Source: RYN-431 sp036388295 (GTDB lineage Bacteria; Planctomycetota; Phycisphaerae; Tepidisphaerales; Tepidisphaeraceae). From it: a DNA stretch of 25,817 nucleotides. The notes under the pieces were generated by a model that had not been told where the DNA came from, searched no databases, and saw nothing but the letters and a program-made list of their open reading frames with translations. Shown in pieces: positions 19,532 through 25,817 of this stretch (the stretch's first letter is position 1; each line of letters begins with the position of its first letter). The translations under genes and the position numbers were made by a program. The DNA lies in the NCBI GenBank assembly GCA_036388295.1, contig DASVSC010000213.1, positions 1 through 25,817 on the forward strand, read 5' to 3'.

Positions 19532-22357
19532 CTAATCCGCCCCGCTCGCCCCCACCTTCGACTTCGCCGGCGGCACCGCCACCGCGGCTGCCTTCGGCGG
19601 CAGTTCCAAGGCGCTGCCGATCAGTTCGCGTTCCTCGGCCTCGTGCATGGCGGCTGAGCCGGTCGCCGGGCTGGCGGCGGCTTCGCGGCCGTGGAAGCTG
19701 ACCAGGACGTCGGGCAGCATCGCCCGCAGGTGCGGCTGGATGAAGCCCCACGCGCCGCGGTTCTGCGGCTCTTCCTGAACCCAACTCACCTCGCTTACGC
19801 GGGTGTATTTGTTTAAGGTCGCCACCAGTTCGGTTTTGGGCAGCGGGTAGAACTGCTCCAAACGGATGATGGCCACGTCTTCGACCTTGTTTTCCAGGCG
19901 GGCCTTGTTCAGCGTGTGGTAGACCTTGCCGGCGCACAGCAGCAGGCGCTTGACCTTGTTCGGGTCTTTGACGTGCGCGTCGTCGATCACCAGGCGCAAC
20001 TGCCCGTCGGTCAGTTCCTCGATCGTGCTGGCGGCGTCGGGCCGGCGCAGCAGGTTCTTCGGCGTAAAGATGATCAGCGGCTTGCGGAACTTGCGCAGCT
20101 GCTGGCGACGCAGCAGGTGGAAGTACGTGCTCGGCAGGCTGGGCATGGCCACCTGCATGTTTTCCTCGGCGCACAGGCTGAGGAAGCGTTCCACGTACGC
20201 GTTGCTGTGCTCGGGCCCGGCCCCTTCGTAGCCGTGCGGCAGGAGCATGACCAGGCCGTTCATGTAGGCCCACTTGCTCTCGGCGGCGGCGATGATCTGG
20301 TCGATGATCGCCTGGGCGCCGTTGACGAAGTCGCCGAACTGGGCTTCCCAGATGACGAGGTTGCGCGGATCGGCGCTGGCGTAGCCCCATTCGTACGCCA
20401 GCACGGCGGCCTCGCTGAGCATCGAATTATTGATGAAGAAGCTGCCCTGTTTCGGGTCGACGTTCTTCAGCGGCGTGTAGGTTTCGCCGGTGTTGTAGTC
20501 GTGGTAGACGGCATGGCGGTGGCTGAAGGTGCCGCGTTCGACGTCCTGCCCGACGAAGCGGATGCAGTAGCCGTCGAGCAGCAGCGAGCCCATCGCCATC
20601 ATTTCCGCCGCGCCCCAGTCGAAGCCTTTCCCGGTTTTCACCGCTTCGCGGCGGGCGGCGACGACCGTTTTTTCCAGCTTCGGATGGAACGTGAAGTCGG
20701 CCGGCGCTTTGTCGTAGCTGGCGACGACTTTTTCGAGGACGGCCTTGTTCACTTTCGTGTCGGCGGACCAGTCTTCGCCGGCGAAGCCGTAGCCGCTCCA
20801 GACGCCGCTGAAGTGCGGCACCTTCAGGCGCGGCCGCACTTCCTTGGCCAGTTCGCGGGCCGTGGTGAGGCGGTCGAGGACGATTTTCTTCATCCCGTCC
20901 AGCTCGTCCTGCGTGGCGGCCTTGTCGTCCAGCAGCTTCTGGGCGTAGAGCGTGCGCGTGGTCGGGCGGGCGGCGATGGCCTTGTACATCAGCGGCTGCG
21001 TGAAGCTGGCTTCGTCCTGCTCGTTGTGGCCGTGACGGCGGTAGCACCACAGGTCGATGATGACGTCGACCTTGAACTTCTGGCGGAACTCAATGGCCAG
21101 CTTCGCCACGTGAGCGACGGCTTCGGGCTTGTCGCCATTGACGTGGAAAATCGGGGCCTGAATCGCCTTGGCCATGTCCGTCGCGTAGGGCGTGAAGCGG
21201 GCCTGGCGCGGCGGGGTGGTGAAGCCGATCTGGTTGTTGACGATCAGGTGGATCGTGCCGCCGGTCTCGTAGCCGGGCAGTTCGGACAGGTTCAGCGTTT
21301 CGGACACGATGCCCTGGCCGCAGAACGCGGCGTCGCCGTGGATACAGACGGGGACGGTTTTCGTGCGTTCCTTGTCGTGCAGCCATTCCTGCTTGCAGCG
21401 GACGATGCCCTGCTGGATCGGGTTGATCAGTTCCAGGTGGCTGGGGTTGGGCAGCAGGCTGACCTTGATCTGCTTTTTGTCCGGCAGCGAGCGCGTGTTG
21501 GCGTAGCCGAGGTGGTATTTGACGTCGCCGTCGCCCTGAATGCCAGCGGGGCGGGCGCTGGTGCCGGCGAACTCCGAAAGAATGGCTTCGTACGGCTTGT
21601 TCAGCACGTGGGCCAGCACGTTCAGGCGGCCGCGGTGGGCCATGGCGATGACGGTGGCTTCGCCGCCGAGCTGAGCGCCGGCGTGTTCGACCAGGATGTT
21701 CAGCATCGGCACGACGGCTTCCGCGCCTTCGACGCTGAACCGCTTGGCCCCAATGAATGCCCGGCCGAGGTATTGTTCGAACTCTTCGGCGGCGATCAGT
21801 TGGAACAGCAGCTTCTTGCGCTCTTCGGCCGTGAAGGGCGGGCGGTTGTACGAAGATTCCATCTTCGCCTGCAGCCACTCGCGCTGTTCCTGGTTGCCGA
21901 TGTGCGTGAACTCGACGCCGATGGCCTCGCAGTAGGTGATGCGGAGCTTTTCGACGAGGTCGCGCAGCGTGCCGTCGGTCGGCCCGCCGAAGCTGCCGCG
22001 GCCGACGTTGCGGTCGAGGTCGTGCTGGCCGAGGTTGAAGTTCGACAGCTCCAGCATCGCGTGCGGCGGCCGCTTGACCAGGTTCAGCGGGTCTAGATCG
22101 GCGCTGTAATGGCCGAGCTCGCGGTAGGTGTGGACGAGGTCGAAAATGCCGGCGCGGTATTCCGGGTCGGAGTCGGCCTGGTCATTGGGCTGGGCCGGCG
22201 AAACCGAATCCAGATCGGTCCGGGCGGTGCCCATCTCGAAGCCCGCAAAATAGGCACGCCACTGCTCAGTGACCGCGCCCGGGTCGGCCTTGTACTGGCG
22301 GTAAAGCTGGTCGATGTAGTCGGCGTTGGCGCGGTTAACGAAATCAAACGTCTGCAT
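19532..22357 (-). CDS. sucA: 2-oxoglutarate dehydrogenase E1 component
   Basis: 941 residues, full length (E. coli SucA is 933). It is the thiamine-diphosphate-dependent E1 of the 2-oxoglutarate dehydrogenase complex, converting 2-oxoglutarate to succinyl-CoA with E2 and E3 in the TCA cycle. The N-terminal docking helix (YIDQLYRQYKADP, 14-26) is present. MAHRGRLNVLAH is at 239-250, the PNPSHLE substrate-site segment at 303-309, and the cofactor loop HGDAAFCGQG at 340-349 with VNNQIGFTT after it. GHNEQDEASFTQP and the second-domain GTFSHRHAV, SEAAVLAYEWGY and LPHGYEGAGPEHSN are all intact. The start is supported by AGG about 7 bases before the ATG. No sucB lies beside it in the window. The Ala/Pro/Lys-rich C-terminal tail is the part duplicated in the island repeats. 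Confidence 0.98.
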   Translation of the reverse strand: MQTFDFVNRANADYIDQLYRQYKADPGAVTEQWRAYFAGFEMGTARTDLDSVSPAQPNDQADSDPEYRAGIFDLVHTYRELGHYSADLDPLNLVKRPPHAMLELSNFNLGQHDLDRNVGRGSFGGPTDGTLRDLVEKLRITYCEAIGVEFTHIGNQEQREWLQAKMESSYNRPPFTAEERKKLLFQLIAAEEFEQYLGRAFIGAKRFSVEGAEAVVPMLNILVEHAGAQLGGEATVIAMAHRGRLNVLAHVLNKPYEAILSEFAGTSARPAGIQGDGDVKYHLGYANTRSLPDKKQIKVSLLPNPSHLELINPIQQGIVRCKQEWLHDKERTKTVPVCIHGDAAFCGQGIVSETLNLSELPGYETGGTIHLIVNNQIGFTTPPRQARFTPYATDMAKAIQAPIFHVNGDKPEAVAHVAKLAIEFRQKFKVDVIIDLWCYRRHGHNEQDEASFTQPLMYKAIAARPTTRTLYAQKLLDDKAATQDELDGMKKIVLDRLTTARELAKEVRPRLKVPHFSGVWSGYGFAGEDWSADTKVNKAVLEKVVASYDKAPADFTFHPKLEKTVVAARREAVKTGKGFDWGAAEMMAMGSLLLDGYCIRFVGQDVERGTFSHRHAVYHDYNTGETYTPLKNVDPKQGSFFINNSMLSEAAVLAYEWGYASADPRNLVIWEAQFGDFVNGAQAIIDQIIAAAESKWAYMNGLVMLLPHGYEGAGPEHSNAYVERFLSLCAEENMQVAMPSLPSTYFHLLRRQQLRKFRKPLIIFTPKNLLRRPDAASTIEELTDGQLRLVIDDAHVKDPNKVKRLLLCAGKVYHTLNKARLENKVEDVAIIRLEQFYPLPKTELVATLNKYTRVSEVSWVQEEPQNRGAWGFIQPHLRAMLPDVLVSFHGREAAASPATGSAAMHEAEERELIGSALELPPKAAAVAVPPAKSKVGASGAD

Positions 22358-22716
22358 GGTGACCTGGGTTGTTCGGCGAGCCGGCGACGGGGCCGGGCGG
22401 GATCTTTAAAACGAAAACGCACACGGAATCGGCCGCTAAAAAGGCGGACCGTCGGCAAATAAAGTACGCGTTTCGGACCGGGCGGGATGACCGGAAGTCG
22501 GTCGCCGTGAGCAGGGGGCGGGAAGGCGGGTCGGGCGTGCGTCCACGATAGGCTTCGGACTCACGACGCGGCACCGGGCCGCGGCGTTCTGTCATCAATC
22601 ATACGAAGATAGACGGTGCGATCAAGGCAATTTCCTAGGTCTCAGCCCCGCCGAAGTCCTTACCCCAAACTCCGGAATATCGGCACGTCCGGCAACCCGA
22701 ACCGGCGTCGCCCGGG
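22358..22716. other. intergenic region upstream of sucA
   Basis: 359 bases without a credible gene. It should hold the sucA promoter and the transcript end of the small minus-strand gene to its right. The A-rich patch at about 22405-22440 in otherwise GC-rich sequence is the likeliest promoter area, but I cannot pick out a convincing -10/-35 pair. Confidence 0.5.
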
Positions 22717-22962
22717 CTACCGGAGCGTCACCCAGCGGCGGTGCTTGGAGTGCCGCAGCACGAGCAGCATTGCGATCGACGCCATTGACCCGTACACGGC
22801 CGGCGGCAAGGGCACGATCGGGACCGTGCCCGGATTCACTGCCGCGTCTTTCGCCGCGGGCAGCCAGTCGGCGTCCACTGGCTCCGCCGAAGCGGCCACG
22901 GCCAAGCCGGCCATGAGTCCGATCAATCCGATCCCGAGTTTGAGCTGGCGCGTCTTCAACAT
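22717..22962 (-). CDS. tiny PEP-CTERM-like (PLP-anchor) surface protein
   Basis: 81 residues with GAGGG about 8 bases before the ATG. Signal peptide MLKTRQLKLGIGLIGLMAGLAVAASA (cleavage near residue 26), a short 20-residue body, then PLPPAVYGSMASIAMLLVLR (51-70) and the basic tail HSKHRRWVTLR. The order Pro-rich motif, short hydrophobic helix, Arg/Lys cluster is that of exosortase-sorted PEP-CTERM-type proteins; PLPxA variants occur in planctomycetes (recollection). The mature body would be only about 25 residues, unusually short, so it may act as a small surface peptide or be a decayed relative. No sorting enzyme is nearby. Confidence 0.6.
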   Translation of the reverse strand: MLKTRQLKLGIGLIGLMAGLAVAASAEPVDADWLPAAKDAAVNPGTVPIVPLPPAVYGSMASIAMLLVLRHSKHRRWVTLR

Positions 22963-23101
22963 TGATGACCCTCAACAAGCGGCCCACGTCAGCCAAGGAT
23001 GATTTAGCAACCGTTGTGCCATAACGCTTCCCGACCTGCATCATTATCGGCACCGGCGGCCGAGGACGTTCAGGCAAAAAGACGCCGCGACAAGACTTTC
23101 G

Positions 23102-23120
23102 CGTCCGAATTTCTCGGACG
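23102..23120 (-). terminator. hairpin between the TPR gene and the small surface-protein gene
   Basis: CGTCCGA (23102-23108) and TCGGACG (23114-23120) pair perfectly with a 5-base loop, about 100 bases past the TPR gene stop. There is no T run, so terminator function is uncertain. Confidence 0.3.
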
Positions 23121-23217
23121 AGGGCAGCTCAACAGGCAGCAAAGTGGGATAAATGGCGAGATAGGGCGGATTCCGGGCGAACAAAATGTTTCGCACGGCA
23201 TCCCAGTGAGCCGGACA

Positions 23218-25817
23218 TTATTCCGCCGCGACGCTCGCCGTCGTCAGATCGGCTAGACCGTCGCGGGCGGCCTGTAAGGTCGGGTCCAGCCGCAGAGCGG
23301 TTTCGAAGGCGGTGCGGGCCTCGACGGGCCGACGGGTGGCGGTCAGGACGCGGGCGAGCGTGTCGTAGAACGCCGCCGACTTCGGCGACAGGGCGACCGC
23401 CGCCCGGGCCCGGCGTTCCGCCTCGGCCAGCCCGCGCCGTGCGTCCAGCAGCAGGCACGCCAGGTCGTTGTTCGCCGCCGCCGAGTCGGGCCGTGTTTCC
23501 AGCACGACGCGCAGCGCCGCCTCCGCCGCCCCGGTCCGGCCGATCTGCTGGAACAGGCCGGCCTGCAGCAGCCGAAGGTCGGTGTCGGCGGGTTTGGCCG
23601 CCAGCACGGTGTTGGCAATCGCCAGGGCTTGGTCGAGACAGGCGGGGTCGTTGAAGCGTCTTCCGATCGCCGCCCATGCCCCGGCCGCCACGGCCTGTTC
23701 CGGCCAAGCGTCCGCGGGCGTCACCGCGTCGGCTTCATTCAGCCATGCCATGCCGTCGGCCGCCGTCTTCGCGTCCGTGCAGGCGAGCGTGCGCAACGCC
23801 GACCGGCCGACCGCCCCGGCCGCGATCGGCCGCAGCAGCGCGTGGGCGCTCGTCGAGTCGTTCTGAGCCAGCCGCACGCGAGCCAGCGTCACGCTCGCCT
23901 GCAGGGCGGCGGCCGGGTCTGCGGTCAATCGTGCGACATGCCCCGCTAAGGCGTCCGCCGCTCGGTCCGTCCGCCGCTTGTTGAGCCACGCGTCGGCGAC
24001 GACGCTGGCCGCATCCACCGCGGCAACGCCCGGGCGGCGCTTCCAGTCGTCGGCCGCCGCGCGCACGTCGTCCCATCTCCCGGCGGCACGCAGCGTGCGG
24101 ACCGCCAGCCAACCGGCGGCCGAATCGTCGGGCAAGGCCGAGGCGACGCGCCGCCCGGCGGCGACGGCCTCGTCGGCATCACCGCGCACCAGGGCCAACT
24201 CTGCCAGGCGCAATTGCAGTGGGAATGCGGCCGGGTAATTCAGCGCGACCGCCCTCAGGCGGGCAAGGGCAATCGTGTCGATCGCGTCCGGCGGCAGGGC
24301 GTCGAACTCCGCGAGCGCCCTCGCATCCGCGGCCCGTTCGGGGTCGGCCGTCAGGGCGGCAATGAACGGACGCAGATCGTCGGGACGCGCCTGAGGCGTC
24401 GACCGCATGCGGACCGTCAGCAGGCGGTCCGCCACGGCGCGGCTGTCCGGAAAGGCGGTTCGTGCCGCTACGGCGTCGGCCAGTGCGCCGGACACGTCGC
24501 CGGTGCGCAATTTGAAGTCGATGAGCGCCAAGCGGGCGGTTTCGCCGCCGGTTTCGGCCGCACGGGCCAGCAGCGGGCCGGCCGCCTTGGCGTCGCCGTA
24601 GCAGAGTTCGAAACGGGCACGGGCGAGCGTGGCGGCGGGCGAATCGGCGAGCCGGCCGAGCAGCGCGCGGGCGGCGGGAACGTCGCCTTGTGCGGCGCGG
24701 AAATCCGCAGCGGCGGCCAAGGCGGCGGGCGCTGCGTGATCGCCGGCGACTAACGCTTCGAACGCCGCGGCGGCGTCGGCGGTTCGGCCCGCACGGGCCA
24801 ACGCCTCGGCCCGTGCCAATCGGCCCGCGGGCGGCAACGCGTCCGCCACGCCGTCGAGCACGCTGACGGCCGTCTCGGCGTCGCCGCCGTCGAGCGACAA
24901 CGCCGCGACGGTCAGCCGCTGCCGGACCGTCAGACCGCTTGTCGCGGCGGTGCGGCGAAGGAGTTCATTCGCCTCGTTCGATCGGCCGCGGTCGCGCAGC
25001 AGCGCGACGAGCCGTGCCAAGGGTTCTGCCGACCGCGGATCGGTCGTCTGCGCCAGTTTCAGGTGCTCGGCGGCGCTGTCCGGATTGCCGCCACGCTGCA
25101 GGGCGCGGGCCAGCTCCAGGCGCGGCGTGAGGTCCCGTGGGGCCTCGCGGACCAAGTCGCTCAGCAGCGTCACGGCCAGGTTCGCGTCGGCAGGGTCGGA
25201 CGATTCGATCAACCAGCGGGCCTTGTCGAGCCGCCACTGTCGGCCGTCGTCACCGGCGACTTCGCGCGTGTGTTCGATGGCGGCCAGACGGGCGGCGCGG
25301 TCTTTCACGGCCGCGCCCGCTTTGCCGGCGGCGGACGGGGCGTCCGCCTGCGCGGCCGTCCGCGGCATTTCGAATCCTTCGTCCGCCGCCGTCGCGACCA
25401 TGGCGATGCGGGTCGCCGGGGACGACCGTGCGTCGCCGATCACGGCGTTCAACCACGCGGCGGCCTCGGCGCGTCGGCCGAGACGGGAGAGCAGGACGAC
25501 GCGCCACGTCGCGGTCCGCGGTTCCATCGGCCGCGCGGCCTGCACGCGGTCGACCGCTTCGAGCAGATCGCGGGCCGCGGCGGCGTCGGCACTTTGTTCG
25601 TATGCGGCGAAGCGGACGCCGATAAGGTCGACGACGGCGAGCGTCGTTTGCGTTCGGTCGTACGCCGCCTGCGCGGGCGCGATGGCTTCGGCGGGGCACC
25701 CTAGTGCGAGCAGCGCGGCCGCCCGCCCGGCGTGCGGCACGGCCCAGGCCGGTTCGATCGCGGCGGCGGCCATCCACTGCCGGATCGCCAGGACGGGCTC
25801 GTTCACATCGGCGTACG
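23218..25817 (-). CDS. large tetratricopeptide-repeat protein, C-terminal part (5' end outside window)
   Basis: About 866 codons, open at the window edge; the codons before the first possible GTG (25806) remain in frame, so the true start is further right. It is built almost wholly of Ala- and Arg-rich helical pairs with TPR spacing; the clearest repeats are at the C-terminus (AAANNDLACLLLDARRGLAEAERRARAAV, then AAFYDTLARVLTATRRPVEARTAFETALRLDP). It should be a scaffold for protein-protein contacts. No enzyme, signal or membrane segment is visible in this part, but the missing N-terminus could contain one. The stop is TAA, followed by about 250 bases before the small surface-protein gene on the same strand. 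Very high GC matches the flanking chromosome rather than the island. Confidence 0.85.
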   Translation of the reverse strand, partial: YADVNEPVLAIRQWMAAAAIEPAWAVPHAGRAAALLALGCPAEAIAPAQAAYDRTQTTLAVVDLIGVRFAAYEQSADAAAARDLLEAVDRVQAARPMEPRTATWRVVLLSRLGRRAEAAAWLNAVIGDARSSPATRIAMVATAADEGFEMPRTAAQADAPSAAGKAGAAVKDRAARLAAIEHTREVAGDDGRQWRLDKARWLIESSDPADANLAVTLLSDLVREAPRDLTPRLELARALQRGGNPDSAAEHLKLAQTTDPRSAEPLARLVALLRDRGRSNEANELLRRTAATSGLTVRQRLTVAALSLDGGDAETAVSVLDGVADALPPAGRLARAEALARAGRTADAAAAFEALVAGDHAAPAALAAAADFRAAQGDVPAARALLGRLADSPAATLARARFELCYGDAKAAGPLLARAAETGGETARLALIDFKLRTGDVSGALADAVAARTAFPDSRAVADRLLTVRMRSTPQARPDDLRPFIAALTADPERAADARALAEFDALPPDAIDTIALARLRAVALNYPAAFPLQLRLAELALVRGDADEAVAAGRRVASALPDDSAAGWLAVRTLRAAGRWDDVRAAADDWKRRPGVAAVDAASVVADAWLNKRRTDRAADALAGHVARLTADPAAALQASVTLARVRLAQNDSTSAHALLRPIAAGAVGRSALRTLACTDAKTAADGMAWLNEADAVTPADAWPEQAVAAGAWAAIGRRFNDPACLDQALAIANTVLAAKPADTDLRLLQAGLFQQIGRTGAAEAALRVVLETRPDSAAANNDLACLLLDARRGLAEAERRARAAVALSPKSAAFYDTLARVLTATRRPVEARTAFETALRLDPTLQAARDGLADLTTASVAAE

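Noticed and set aside
19916..22096. 726-codon open frame on the plus strand antisense to sucA
   Set aside because: High-GC sequence gives long antisense frames; it is Val/Asp/Gly/Arg-rich with no domain, while the minus strand encodes a complete SucA with all motifs.
22616..23002. Plus-strand frame of 128 codons between sucA and the TPR gene
   Set aside because: Overlaps the minus-strand small surface-protein gene, which has a Shine-Dalgarno, signal peptide and anchor; the plus frame has no such support.

Overview
The window is high-GC bacterial chromosome, most likely from a planctomycete, perhaps a soil Phycisphaerae relative. That assignment is inferred from the style of the Ser/Thr kinase with a C-terminal membrane anchor, a small PLP-anchor (PEP-CTERM-like) protein, the secreted paralogue pair and the attC type. 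No rRNA or tRNA gene was seen, so it is not proven.

Left flank (1-10450), ordinary chromosome: the 3' two thirds of mutS; two tandem paralogous secreted proteins of unknown function; a class I SAM methyltransferase whose 3' end overlaps a convergent Ser/Thr kinase; an OmpR-type response regulator with its histidine kinase; a small two-helix membrane protein; and a polyprenyl diphosphate synthase. Right flank (19013-25817): a small soluble protein of unknown function, sucA (2-oxoglutarate dehydrogenase E1), a tiny cell-surface-anchor-type protein and a very long TPR protein that runs off the window.

The centre (about 10455-19000) is an accessory island. An IS5-like insertion sequence with a frameshifted transposase sits at its left edge. 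Next come two integron-type gene cassette arrays pointing at each other. The left array (11965-15326) has 8 plus-strand cassettes and the right array (15376-17780) has 6 minus-strand cassettes. They carry 12 complete attC sites of about 100 bp, plus one truncated attC at the central junction. Each array starts at a copy of the same roughly 145-bp leader (11814-11958 and 17801-17944, about 92% identical, inverted), which I read as attI plus the intI 5' region. Outside each leader lies a remnant of a tyrosine-recombinase gene reading away from its cassettes, as intI does in an integron. Neither remnant can encode an enzyme. Both lie at the inner ends of a 260-bp outer inverted repeat (11511-11770 / 18727-18986), a patchwork of intI fragment, MITE-like hairpin, a duplicated piece of the sucA 3' end and a second hairpin repeat. 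The right leader/intI junction is split by a 777-bp insertion with 24-bp terminal inverted repeats carrying one secreted-protein gene.

The structure is therefore an inverted, double CALIN-like island (attC clusters without a working integrase). Its most striking property is that every testable cassette has ends complementary over 8-12 nt, beyond the usual 7-nt core, and the core sites often supply the start codon (GTTATG) and stop codon (ATAAC). Of the 14 cassette genes only one resembles a named family (DUF2695), and nine look like very small membrane proteins.
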